From Lepidodermella squamata (Eukaryota; Gastrotricha): a stretch of DNA of 64,000 bases. Position 1 is the first letter of the stretch; the number at the start of each line of letters is the position of its first letter. The notes under the pieces are model-generated. The model saw only the letters and a list, made by a program, of their open reading frames with translations, was not told the origin of the DNA and did not search any database. The position numbers were made by a program, and so were the translations under genes. This document shows positions 47,035 to 57,859 of the stretch, piece after piece. The stretch is taken from NCBI GenBank assembly GCA_047495785.1, contig JBLDXI010000002.1, positions 2,294,001 to 2,358,000 on the forward strand, given 5' to 3'.

Positions 47035-47373
47035 AGTGCAAAAATTGCGAACCTAGAGTAAGCGATTTGACATTTTGAGCGCAATTCGGTTAGGTGCACT
47101 TCAGACTCTTTGTTTTATCTTTATTCAGGTATTAGCCGTGCGAACAATGAATCTATACTACGTTGTAATATTGGTGGTTCGATAAAGCTGTGAATAATCA
47201 CGCAGGAAGCGACCGTTATTTGCTGGTCGATAAAACTCTACATGTAAATAATTCATTACAACAACTCTTATTTTGTCTATTTGCTTACTCAATTTTATTG
47301 AAAATGACTAATTTTGCCCCTCAAATCTAATTCACTACCTTAACCAAGCAAATTCAAGTTTTTGTCTTGTTGA
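47035..47373. other. Spacer between the NHR gene and the PZM array
   Basis: About 340 bp, AT-rich; no gene or repeat recognised. Confidence 0.5.
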
Positions 47374-48055
47374 TCAGTATTCTTCCTGCTCCTCAGCTTG
47401 GTCGCCATTCTGCTGTTGTTCAACGTTGGGTGGCGGCGGGACCAGAGCAAATTTGCAAGCCAAACAACGAATATTTTCGTGATTTTGGCACGCATTGACA
47501 ATGCACCACAAACAGGTTGGCTGCTTACTGCAGCAGGGCAGGTACAGCATAGCGGACGCCTGATTGCTTTGATTGCAAAGGCCGCAAATTGCCAACTTGC
47601 CTGTCCCACTTTCAGCTTGGCTCAAAGTCTAAAATTAAAAAATTAAAATTATAAAAAAAAATTAGGAAGTGGGGACCTCTTCATTGATCTTTTCGCCGTT
47701 TTGTTTGACTGGCGTTTGAAGGCTTCTGAACTGGAAAAAGGAATTAACAGCTGAGAGTCGCCGGTCTGAAGTGCTAGCCGTTTTCGAACCAAGATTTGTA
47801 GCCGAAGACTGGAAATTCAAAAAAATTGTTGAAGCATAAAAAATTGCGAAATTCCTCAATACATGAATGGCTTTTCGTGAGAGATGAGCAGCAGGTGAGC
47901 CGATGATCTTTTGCGGCATCTTTTCGTACCTGTTCGAAGCCATGGTTGGCGTTTTCGAATTTTGGGCTGATTTTCGCTCGGCAGCTTTCAGCAGTAATTG
48001 GCGGCTATATTCGAGCATTTTTTCACGAGAAGACATCACATCCACTGAATTTATC
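47374..48055 (-). CDS. PZM1: C-terminal RING-like module, no N-terminal finger found
   Basis: The last exon (47628-47374) encodes the family's C-terminal module: CGLC, LPCC..Q.TCLWC and CLAC, ending in a Gln/Glu-rich tail. Exon-like blocks upstream at about 47808-47677 and 48055-47930 encode a basic, polar linker. The donor after the linker (GTCCCC) is weak, and joining these blocks by the obvious splice sites shifts the frame, so the model is provisional. No C2HC exon lies between this and PZM2. It could be a degenerate gene, or the exons could be an alternative 3' end of PZM2, whose exons are all phase 0. Confidence 0.5.
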
Positions 48056-48236
48056 TGTGCGTGTCGCAGGAAATTTAACGATGGGTGAAAAATAATTAAG
48101 GTGGAATATCACCAATACACCTGTTGCAAGCGCCTTGTCACCTGGAATAGCAATAAAACCGAAATAATTGCTCAATTTTATTATGGATCTTTGATTATAA
48201 GAGTTTGGTATAACAAGAATTTCAGTTAATTTTTTT

Positions 48237-50323
48237 TCATTGATTTCTCGACGTGCCGGGGCCTGCTGAGTTGGCGGTAAAAGGAGGCAGGACCAGGGCG
48301 AATTTGCACGCGTTGCACTTGATGGCGGCATTCGATTGCGTCGAAGCCGCGCTGACCAGGCACCACAGGCATGTCCGCTGGCGGTAGCAACACGGCATGT
48401 ACATCGTCGTCAGCGGGCAGATTTTACGGTGGCATAGCTGGCATTTCACCACACAATTCATCAATCGTGCCCGTTCCTTCGGATCCGAGAGCTTAACTGA
48501 CTGTTCGAGGGCTTTTGTTGCTTTCTCCTGTTTCGCCTTATTTCTCTTTTTCCTCGGCTTTCCAGTTGCACCAGATTCAGGTTGATTTGCGGGCGGTTCC
48601 CAAGAAACTGAACTTACATCCTTCAACGATTAAAAAAACTTGAATTATTTGAATTATTTTGATCACTAAATCGTCACCGAAATCGGGTCATCCTCCGGGA
48701 ATGATTCCGACAGCTCTCGTTTGCGACCTTTCCCTCGAACCGGTTCGACCCGTCGATGTTCCTCTTCACTCATAAACGCGCGAATCATCTGAAATATCTG
48801 AATTAATAAAAATACTTTGGTTCAAAATAAAACCCACCGAATCAACGGCTGAATCGGAATCATCAGCCTCTGAGTGGATGCTAGGTAGAGATGGCTCGAC
48901 GGGTTGGCGTTGCTTCTTCGTCGGCGAGCCTTTTAAAATGAACTCTTGCAAAAACTGAAAAAATAAAAAATTATTAAAAAAAGGAAAAATTTGAAAATTA
49001 CCTCTTCTTCATCAAATGATTTTTCAGCTTCGGAATCTGAGTCCAGAACAATCAAATCCGGCTTTTTCATCGGTTCCTTTCGGTTAGTCGAATGCACCAT
49101 TTCTTTAGAAGTTCCGGCCTGGTTGATAACTCTTGTAGAAATCTTCGCCTGTTTCGCAGTCGCAATTGCCCAAGCTTCGACTCGATCGTTAGTTGACTGC
49201 TTCTTCAAAAAAGGCGTCAAAAAAGATGAGAATAAAAATTCGTATTTCATACTTGAGGTGATTGCACTTCGGGTTTAACAGCAACTGGAGCTTTGCGGTG
49301 ATGCAATTTCGGGGTGACGGTGATGCTCTTATTCTAAAAAAGCCACCTTAATAAATTCAACGAAAAATAAAAAATAATGTCACCTGCGCAATCGAATTTT
49401 GCGGCACGCGTTCCATGTTTTGATTTGGACAAGGAGACTAGACAATTTTTTACAAAAAACAAACTCGATCTGAAAAAATTCGTTACCTGATCACTTGCAA
49501 CCGCATTTTGAACGGTTTTTGGCTTTCGTTGCGGCTTCGGCTGCACCTGAGTCTAGAATTAGGTCAAGAAAATAAGCCTTTTTATAATTTGAACGCATTA
49601 TTTATACCTTAGCTCTAACTGGCTGGTTTTCAGCGTGAATTTCATTAGCAGTTGCTTTTTCGGCCAGCTTAGCTTTCGACCGCTAGAAAGTTCGAGTGAG
49701 ACTTGAAGCAATTTTATTCCGACAAAACAAATTACCGTCACTTTAGGCTTGACAGGGGAAAGCTGCAATGTTTCCTGGACGGGGTCGTAATCTTCAGCAA
49801 TGGGACTCGAAGCTTCTTTTGGCTTGAAAAACAGTTAAAAAATAGAATAAGTCTAGGTTTTAAATAAAATTCCTACCTTAGCTTGAGCTGATTTAGCCGG
49901 AGGAGTTTTCGCTTGAGCTCTGCTAACGGCTTCTGTTTCTTCAATCGCAGCCATCAAAATATCGCGGTACTGGTCGACAGTAATTCCATCCGGATAGACC
50001 TGCCGAATGGCGGCGCAGCCTGGGCCCCGCCTCCTGCTGCCGTAGACATGATTTTGGAAAACACCATTCGCAATGATCGTTTCGCAGTACGGGCATTCCA
50101 ACGGCCGGCTGATGGAGATGTTCTTGCGAACAGAAGCTGTGAGGGCCTCGGCGATTTCGGCCTCAGATTTATCCGATTTTTTCTCTTCAGTGCGTGCAAC
50201 TTGTCGGCGGGTTGTAGGTGCCATTTTCTTCTTCGAAGCAGGCGGTCGTTTGATAAGTGTGCGGTAGTCGTCAGCAAGTGCGTTTATTTCGCCACTGCGA
50301 CCGACGATTTTTATTCTAACCAT
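48237..50323 (-). CDS. PZM2: C2HC finger plus RING-like module, ten exons
   Basis: Exons: 50323-49877, 49822-49736, 49682-49608, 49552-49487, 49437-49384, 49333-49253, about 49205-49002, 48954-48838, 48788-48678 and 48620-48237; about 541 aa, all phase 0. Exon 1 carries the C2HC finger (CPYC, FQNH, CAAIRQVYPDGI) around residues 83-130. Exons 2-9 are 18-68 codons each and encode a charged Pro/Ser/Glu-rich linker. The last exon has a Lys-rich segment, then CQLC, MPCCYRQRTCLWC and CNAC. The acceptor of exon 7 is a run of alternative AGs (GAAGAAGCAG), so several start points are possible. It is the longest member of the array. The linker exons could be skipped without frameshift. Confidence 0.72.
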
Positions 50324-50537
50324 TTTTTGCAGTAAAAACGCGCGACCTCGAGTAAAAAATTGTAGCGTAAAAAGCGGACGTAGTAATAAAATCAATTAAT
50401 AAAAATCGGCTGTCGTCATCTAGATAAAAAAATCCACAACAGGAGCGTCAGTCTATTATAAGGAGTTTATTTGTCACTGCTGAGTTTTAAGAGTAATTTT
50501 TTGTAAACACGAGGTCAAGTGCTAATTTTTAAGATTT

Positions 50538-51147
50538 TTAATCGGTGGGCGGGATAAGGCCGAATTTGCAGATTTTGCAGCGAATAGTTTCGTTGTTGAC
50601 GCAAAACTTGGCTATGCACCAAATGCATGTGCGCTGACGGACGCAACACGGCAGCAACAGAGTTGAGGTGGACGAACACTGCTGACCACACAGCCCGCAA
50701 ACGGCTAGGCCCGGAGCGACGGAAAACGTGGCTTGTGGACCAACTGTCTTAACGGGAATTGCTACTTCGACATCAGGAATCTAAGAAAAATAAAATAATT
50801 CAAAATTCGCAAAATTAAGGTGGATTTTTTGTGTTTCACATTACCTCATAGACCGAAACCCAACCGTCAGTTGAAGGAGCTTCTTTGGCTAGGCGGGGTC
50901 GGGTTTTCGGAGCATCCGTCGTCTCTTCGCCATTCCGCGGTTTGCTTTCTTCGATGACTTGAGCGGCCTGAATCACCTTGCTCAAAATGTTCTTGTACTC
51001 GACGAACGTCATGCCCTGTGGGTAGGCTTTGCGAACGCCATGACAGTAAGTTTTCGGCTGATCACGCGTGCCATAAACGTGCTTTTTGAAGTTATTAATA
51101 CGCATCAAGCGCGTACAAAATGGACAAGCGACAAATTTAATTGTCAT
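50538..51147 (-). CDS. PZM3: minimal two-exon member
   Basis: Exons 51147-50845 and 50780-50538; 181 aa, one phase-0 intron. N-terminal C2HC: CPFC-x8-F-x2-H, then a Cys 13 residues on and RKAYPQGM with a following Tyr. The linker is short and acidic. C-terminal module: CGLC, LLLPCC..Q.TCIWC, CKIC and FGLIPP. This is the shortest member with both modules and a good type example of the family. Function unknown; both ends look zinc-binding. Confidence 0.85.
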
Positions 51148-51223
51148 TTTAATTAAAGTCTAAAAAAATTGAAATTCAAGAAAAACGTATTTTAAAGCAG
51201 TAATCGTAATATTTGGGAGTTTT

Positions 51224-52338
51224 CTAATTATCAGTGGTTTCGCTCTGCAAGTCAATATCGCCAGCTCTGCTCGGCGGCTCGCCCATTCGACTTTCCGCCT
51301 CCTCCTTAATTTGGACATCGTCTCTAGTCGGCGGCGTCATTGAGAAACCGCATTTCAGACATTTGACAGGCTGGTGGCGACTGAAGGCTTTCACGAGACA
51401 CCACAGGCACGTAGTTTGGCGGATACAACAGGGCAAAAGAACGGTCGAAGTGTTAACAGTTTCTTTTCCGCACACGCCGCAAATCACCATCATCGGACCA
51501 TTTAGTGGGACATCAAGATTCTAGAAGAAAAAACGATAAAATAAAGCCGCAACCAATCAGAACTCATACCTTTTTCACCGATAAACCTGGCTGAGTAGTT
51601 TTCTTAATTTTCGGCAATCGCTGGAAAAAAAGAAAAAATATTTAAGAATCACGAAAGTGCTGAAAACTCGTACAAGTTGTTTTTTCCCTGCGCGTTTGTC
51701 GATTTCTTCACTTGGAACACTGGATTCGGCCTCGTCTTCATCTGTCACTTGATCCTCTTCGTCTTCTTCCTGGGTGTCGCTCTGAGCCACAGAAGATACT
51801 GCTTGGTCCGGTTCCTGAAACATACAAGCTAAAAATGGCCACAATTCCGGTTTAACATTTTTTACCTTTCGAGCCCTACCGCGCCTTGTCACCCTCGCAC
51901 TCGTACCCGGCTGCTCCACGGTATTGTTTACCGACTCGAAAAAGTTCTGAAAAAATCGGTAAATATAAGAAATAAAACAAAAATAAATATTACTGAATAG
52001 CTTTCAGGTAATTGAATTTCGCTAGCGCCAGAACTTGAGGCGGAATCTGCTTCGTCTGCCGGGGCCTGTGGTGCCTTTCGTTTTGGTGCTGCTCGCTTCG
52101 ATGGGCCAGGTTTTGGCGGAGGTATTGAGACCGTCGATTCCTCCCCGTCCGCCACGTGATTCAGGCCTTGTTTCAGCAAAGTAACGTAGAGATCGTCGCT
52201 TACGCCATTCGGGTGAATTAAAGTGACCGCATTGCACGATGCCTTTTTCGTTTTCGTGCCGACCAGGTGCGATTTGAACATTCGATAGTTGACATTTAGC
52301 GAACACAACGAACACCAAACATTTTGCCGAGTGGTCAT
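51224..52338 (-). CDS. PZM4: C2HC finger plus RING-like module, five exons
   Basis: Exons: 52338-51994, 51946-51866, 51814-51674, 51620-51570 and 51520-51224; about 304 aa, all phase 0. N-terminal finger: CSLC, FKSH, CNAVTLIHPNGV. Linker: Pro/Lys-rich basic patch, then a run of Asp/Glu (exon 3), which suits a nuclear protein. C-terminal module: CGVC, VLLPCC..Q.TCLWC, CLKC, then MTPP. Its 3' end is only 76 bp from the PZM3 start, so the array is tightly packed head-to-tail. Confidence 0.8.
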
Positions 52339-52654
52339 TTTTCAGCTATAAGCGTGTGTCGATGATTTTATGTTGGTGGATGAAAAAATACACTGAACTG
52401 ATGGGCTTATTGCTGATAAAAAGTCGTCGTCATAAAATCAGTAAGCAATAAAATCAGCTCGCCGCCCCCTAATAAAAGTTGTTTACGTCGTTTACGAACG
52501 GAGCGACCGGCCAATCTGGGTCACCTCGTCGCAATTTAATAATTAAGAGGGAACGCAAAGGAAAAGGCATAAATTGTATAACGTCTCCAACATTTTATTT
52601 TGATGAAACGAAACAAGAAACATTTAATTGGCTGCTCGCCAAAAAATAACTTCA
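52339..52654. other. Spacer between PZM4 and PZM5
   Basis: About 316 bp, no gene seen; contains the PZM4 promoter side. Confidence 0.5.
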
Positions 52655-53702
52655 TCAGGAAGAAGGCGAGCCAAAAATAATTCTCGCTGCAAAGCCCTTG
52701 ATTGCCGAAAGCACACGGCTAGCAAACGACTGTCTCTAAAATAAATGAAAAAATAAAAATCGAAAATTAAGAAAAAAATCGCGTTCATACGTAATAACCG
52801 ACGGGCACCACTGCCGTGTTTTCGGGAATTTCATCGCTTGCCTCACTTGGCGCTTCGTCAGAAGGTTCTGAGGTAGAGATTGGCTCGGGAGTCGGCGGGA
52901 TTTCGTCCCTATCACTCGCCTCTCTCTGTTCCCTAATCTCCTCGAAAAATTTCTTCGACGACAAATCTTCTGGCCTGGCTTCAGGTTCAGCGAATTCGCC
53001 GTTTTCAGCTTGCATAAATTCCGAGGTTTCAGCTCGATTTATTTCCTAGAAAATCGGGATTTTAATAAATATCGCAGCAAAAATTAAGGTGGTTTTTACC
53101 TCTTCCAAAGTATTTTTCGACGTTCTCTTCAAGGCGCGATACGGTCGGCGATTAGGCACAACAGCTTTATTAATCAACATCTCAGCGTACCTGACAGTGG
53201 CCACTTTTTCGCCGATTTCCTCGAAAAAGGTATCGAGGGCCATGTCGTCAGATTGGGCTGCTGTGGCTTCGCTATTTTCAGCTCTTGCTTCAGCTTCTTG
53301 CTCCGCAAGTCGGAGTTTATCCTGAGAAAAAACTGATTTTTTCAGATTTTATTTAAAAATAATTTAATTTACCTGCTCACGCTTATGAATCACCAAACTT
53401 CGTTCTTCCGCGATGGGCAATGACCTGCTTTTCCGGTGATTTCTCGGCTTCGAAATCGCCTTTCGAATAGCCATCTCCGCGCTTTTCACATTCGCCGACT
53501 TATCACGCGATTGTCTCAATATATCCTTATATTCCTCGATAGCCAGCCCATCCGGGTGAAGTTTTCTCGCCTCGGCACAGGTGGGTCGCTTTTTCCCGAA
53601 GCCAATCAGGTGGCTCTTGAAGTTTTTACTTACAACTGTTTTCTGGCAGAACGGGCAGCGATGAGGCGGAGAGTAGTCCGACGTAGGAAGTGGCGTTGAC
53701 AT
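52655..53702 (-). CDS. PZM5: C2HC finger only; RING-like module lost
   Basis: Exons: 53702-53373, 53321-53100, 53045-52791 and 52735-52655; about 295 aa. The finger is intact (CPFC, FKSH, CAEARKLHPDGL), followed by basic and then strongly acidic linker exons with a repeated FFEEI-type segment. The last exon encodes 26 residues (RQSFASRVLSAIKGF...) and stops without any CxxC pair. No RING-like exon exists between it and PZM4. This is a genuine architectural loss unless the gene splices to a distant exon. Confidence 0.72.
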
Positions 53703-54092
53703 GACTAATAAATCGGAGCAAAACTAAAGCACTATACTAATTTTGTCAAATTGCTGTATAGCTGCTGTATCCACTATAATGTTATCAATAAATCACTGGA
53801 AGGCGTGCGCGGCGTGGCTCGTCATTATGAAAAAACGGTCATCGAAATCACTGTCATAAAAGTCACTACAGAACGCGATAATATTTCGACAAAAAACTGA
53901 TAATATTTGGCAATCGATCAGCTCTATAAAATCGACCTTAAAACTTCTGTAAAATAGCAACAAAATAAATGAAAATTAAAACGGAAAAGCACAGAAAAAC
54001 AAAAAGCAGTGATTTGTTCGAGGAATTTTATTGAAAGTCTATTAACACAGCCGACAGATCTCTTTCATAATTGTCTACATATTACTGTCACA
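53703..54092. other. Spacer between PZM5 and PZM6
   Basis: About 390 bp; AT-rich promoter-side DNA of PZM5. Nothing recognised. Confidence 0.5.
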
Positions 54093-55357
54093 TCATGGAG
54101 TAGTTGCATCAATGGCGACCAAACCCGTTCGGCAATTGAAACATTTTATCGCCTGGTTGCCTTTCGCCAATCGGGTGATACACCAGAAACAAGTCGGCTG
54201 CCGGTGACAGCAAGGCAGCAACAGCGTCGAACTTGAAACAACATCGCGCGAGCAGATGGCACACCGTTCTATCGATACCGTCATTGATATCGTTCGTTTA
54301 TTGCTCGACGGTAACACTGGAGACTGCAACCCGGCCTCTTTAGGCAGCTCTGACCCATACACAGCACTCTTTTAATGAAAAAATAATAATTAAAAAAATA
54401 AACACAAAAAAATAAATACTTACTAATTTTGAAGAAATGGATTTTTCTTGAGTAATCTCTGTCTCATTTTTCTCGGCTGATGAAATGTCCTTCGAAAACT
54501 GCGAAGAGAAATAAATAAATTATTCAATTTTTAATATAAAAATTACCGGGCCATAGTCGTTTGGCGCCGCTGATTCGTTATCTTCTTGCTCAATATCAGT
54601 CGGAATTTGCGGTACATGATTGATTGCATCGAGCGATGAGTCAGCAATTTCGATAGCATCGACGTCCGATCGCAGCGAATCGAAGAACGATTGCGACGAA
54701 GATGACGCAGCCGGCTTTTCAGTTACCCGCTTTTCCTCCTCACTCGCGAGCAGCGCAAGCATTCTGTCGTCGAATGACGTGTCATCGGCTGCTTCGATTC
54801 CTCCGCCGCTTCGACTGATACCAGCAACTACCGATTTTCCGCGTTGAAAACGAACTTTTCTTGGGCTGGTTTTATCGGACGATGAAGGTTGCTGATTTTT
54901 CAGGTTAGTCATGGTATTTTCTATCACCAAATTAGCGTAGTTTACATTGACGGTTTTCTCTCCCAGTTCTTGAAGCATCGCAGTGGAATCGTTGTTCGAT
55001 GATGATCGAGTCGCGCGAGAGTTCTTTAAAAAATAAATTATCAAAAATATCGATGTAAAATTGAACTAATTTTACTTTGGGTTTATTTGAAGAGCCCTTC
55101 AGCTTCGAAATTGTGTTCGAAATGACTTTCTCTACGGTCTCAATTTTAGCAGCTTTCTGCTGCTTACCGGAATTTTTCAGGATCGATTTGTATTCTTCGA
55201 GAGACATACCGTCGGTATATTGCTCTCTTACCAGCGCGCAAATTGGGGGCTTGCCGCCCATCCCGATCAGGTGATTTTTGAAACTTTTACTAAGGATCGA
55301 TTTTTCGCAAAACGGACATCGATGAGCTTTCAGTTGAGGACGGCTAGCTGTTGACAT
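54093..55357 (-). CDS. PZM6: C2HC finger plus RING-like module, four exons
   Basis: Exons: 55357-55076, 55023-54547, 54498-54424 and 54368-54093; about 369 aa, all phase 0. Finger: CPFC, FKNH, CALVREQYTDGM (Pro of the usual YPxG replaced by Thr). The 159-codon exon 2 is a Ser/Asp-rich disordered linker with a basic RKVRFQRGK patch that could be a nuclear signal. C-terminal module: CAIC, LLLPCC..Q.TCFWC, CFNC. Closest in sequence to PZM5, PZM7 and PZM10, which share long similar stretches in the last exon or the finger. Confidence 0.83.
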
Positions 55358-55552
55358 TCTTCGATAAAACCTAATGCAGAAGTCAGCAATAAAATGCGAT
55401 GTGACTAGAAGACAGTCATAAAAACGACAGCAGCAAAAAATCGACTTTTTATTACTATGTCGAAGTCATTATAACATCACTCCAATTACTATACTAGGCT
55501 TATATTATTCGATTCAAACGAAAATTCAAACATTTTATAAGGGTTTTTCATG

Positions 55553-56603
55553 TTATACAGGTGCGTTTAGTCGGACAAGGCCGGTGCGGCAGTTGAGGCA
55601 GCTCACCGGCTGATTGCTGCGGGCTAAATCGGTGATGCACCAAAAACACGTCGGCTGGCGATGGCAGCACGGCAGAAGAAGGGCTGACGTTGAAATGACA
55701 TCACGAGAACACAGGGCACATCTTTCGATTGTTATCACCATTGTACGTTTGCTCGAAACTGGAGCTTCGCATTTGACTTGCTGGCTCAAATTACAAACCG
55801 TATACTTGAATTAAAAATAATTAAAAATAATTAAGGCGGATAATTCGAATTTACGGAATAATTTTTTCGCGCAAGATCAAGCGGGGCGGAATTTTGCTGG
55901 TCAAGACTTTCAGCACCTGTCGAAATTTGGGACGATGATGCTGACATTGACATGGCACTAGACAACCGTTGAGCTGTATTCACATAGCCGTCGCTCGAAA
56001 TATTATCCACTAATTTCTGGCGAGCTATAGTTAACCGCACTCTCTCCTTCAAAATAAGTTTGATATAATAGGAAACAAGATTTGGGGCTTTTCATACCTT
56101 GTTGATTTTTTCCAAAATCGTCATAGCGCGGTAAGGCCGGCGGCTTTTTCGCTTTGATTTTCCCATGAATAGGCCAGTATATTTCGCAGGCGTTGGTTTC
56201 TCCTCTGGCATTTGAGGGCTTGATTTTTCCGGCAAAATCTTGTCTTCTTCGCAATCAGTAGCGCCATTTGAAGCCATTTCCTCATCCTAGGTATATCGAT
56301 TGGAATAAATATTCGCAAAAAGACAAAAATAATCACTTGATCAATAATTGCCGAAGTTTCCGCTAAATCGTCGGCCGCAGAATTTTTGGGGATTGGAATT
56401 TGCTCACCAGTGTAATTTAGCATTGCCCGATAATCTTCAAGAGGCAAGCCGTTTGGGTATAGCTTTTTAACCTCAGGGCAAGTTGGTCGCTTCTTCCCGA
56501 AACCGATTAGATGGCGTTTAAAATTCTTACTGACAATTGTCTTCGGGCAAAACGGGCAGTGATGCATGGTGGTACGAGCTGGCGACGAACGCGTATTAGA
56601 CAT
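55553..56603 (-). CDS. PZM7: C2HC finger plus RING-like module, four exons
   Basis: Exons: 56603-56337, 56286-56098, 56046-55855 and 55804-55553; about 299 aa, all phase 0. Finger: CPFC, FKRH, CPEVKKLYPNGL. Linker includes a basic KSKRKSRRPYRA patch and a Ser-rich stretch. C-terminal module: CALC, LLLPCC..Q.TCFWC, CLNC. The finger is nearly the same as in PZM5 and the C-terminus nearly the same as in PZM10, pointing to recent duplication or exchange among these members. Confidence 0.85.
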
Positions 56604-56836
56604 GGTGCTGTTGTTTAGCCAAAAAATCAGTATGAATTGATGTGTTTTATTCTCAATAAAAAGCTCGTTAGTTACGATAATATTGATGGTGACGAACGCG
56701 TGCTAGCAATTCACTCACTGGCTCGCAATCTTTCAATCGTTTTTGTCAGACACGTGCGAGTCTTTGAAGGGTTGTGTTTAAATTAAACTCGGAAAAATGA
56801 TAAAAAAAATTGCGAAATCCACCAGCTTCGAAAAAT

Positions 56837-56841
56837 AAAAA
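56837..56841 (-). terminator. Pol III T-run terminator of the tRNA gene
   Basis: Five T residues on the minus strand, about 10 bases past the tRNA 3' end; a second T5 run follows at 56831-56835. Confidence 0.7.
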
Positions 56842-56850
56842 TTCGACATC

Positions 56851-56922
56851 TAGCAGAGCGTAGTTTCGATCTACAGACCTCTGGGTTATGGGCCCAGCGC
56901 GCTTCCACTGCGCCACTCTGCT
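56851..56922 (-). tRNA. tRNA-iMet: Initiator tRNA-Met (CAT)
   Basis: 72 nt, intronless. The acceptor stem AGCAGAG pairs with CTCTGCT, discriminator A. The anticodon stem carries the three consecutive G:C pairs (GGG/CCC) of initiators; the anticodon CAT is at 56888-56890. The T-loop reads ATCGAAA with A at position 54, the eukaryotic initiator signature rather than TTC. The T-stem has one wobble pair (TGTAG/CTACG). It lies between PZM7 and PZM8 on the same strand as both. Confidence 0.96.
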
Positions 56923-56998
56923 TGTCCGAAAATTCACCGATTGAATTGCCAAAAAACACCAATTATTCAATTATTAAGGTGGATTAGGTATTGAAATT

Positions 56999-57641
56999 TT
57001 ATTCCTCAAAAGCGTGTTTACAGTTCCAACATTTCAAAGGCTTGTTCGCCTCTCGAACACACCAGAAGCATGTACGTTGAAGGTAGCAACAAGGTAGAAA
57101 TAGCATCGAAAATGTCGGCCTTGGTTCCCCACACAGCTCGCAAATGGCTGTTTGACATCGCCTCTAAAATGTAAAATTTAGCTATTTCATTGTTTAAGGT
57201 GAGTCTCACTTTTTTCGAACGAGTTGACCTGGGCATTGTCTCAGGAGAAATTTCCGAAGCGATTGAGCATGCAGGGGAGATTGGTTCGCATTTCATCATC
57301 GCATCATCGGAGGTCATAATCGTTTCTTCGGCCTTGATTACCACGTCAGCCTGGTGACTACTGCATTCATGCGATAGTTTGAATGACTGCCGCGAATGAT
57401 TTGATGAAGGCCGCCGAACGGGCACCTTGGCGCTGGCTCGAGACAAAATCTCCTTGTATTCGAGAATCGTCATGCCATTCGGGTAGGCGCTTTTCACACC
57501 TGAACAGTACGGCCCGTAGCCGTTGTAACTCATCAGGTGCTGCTTGAAATTACCGACATAGACGAGCTCGTTGCAAATCTCGCACGGGAGTTTTCGTACA
57601 TTCGCTTTACTACTGGCCATCGTCACTATTGGATCAGGCAA
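56999..57641 (-). CDS. PZM8: two-exon member
   Basis: Exons 57641-57210 and 57163-56999; 198 aa. Finger: CEIC, FKQH, then YGPYC and KSAYPNGM with a following Tyr. The linker is rich in Ser, His and Met with a VIKAEE segment resembling a SUMO-acceptor consensus. C-terminal module: CELC, LFLPCC..Q.TCFWC, CWNC, with a short tail and TAA at 56999. An alternative Met six codons downstream would only trim the N-terminus. Together with PZM9 it forms a sub-branch (shared GYGPYC and FVGNFKQH-like residues). Confidence 0.83.
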
Positions 57642-57859
57642 CTAACTTTGCTGTTGATTTTCAGCTGACTGCTGATGCTTTAAGGGTCACATCTTTGAGA
57701 TCTGCCTCAGGCCGGATGCAAAACAGCTGATGCAACTATAAGTTATGGATTTTAGGAGCTAAAATTGTTTTCTCGAAAAAATTAACAAAAAATGCATATA
57801 ATCGATATTTATTGGACTCTCACTCGAAATATTTTCAATAAATCTCTAACAACTGAACG

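Noticed and set aside
47691-47760. 18-base intron-like GTTAATTCCTTTTTCCAG in PZM1
   Set aside because: Far shorter than any other intron in the window; more likely coding or part of a decayed exon.
56746-56970. 74-codon minus-strand open frame
   Set aside because: It runs straight through the initiator tRNA gene; the frame is incidental.
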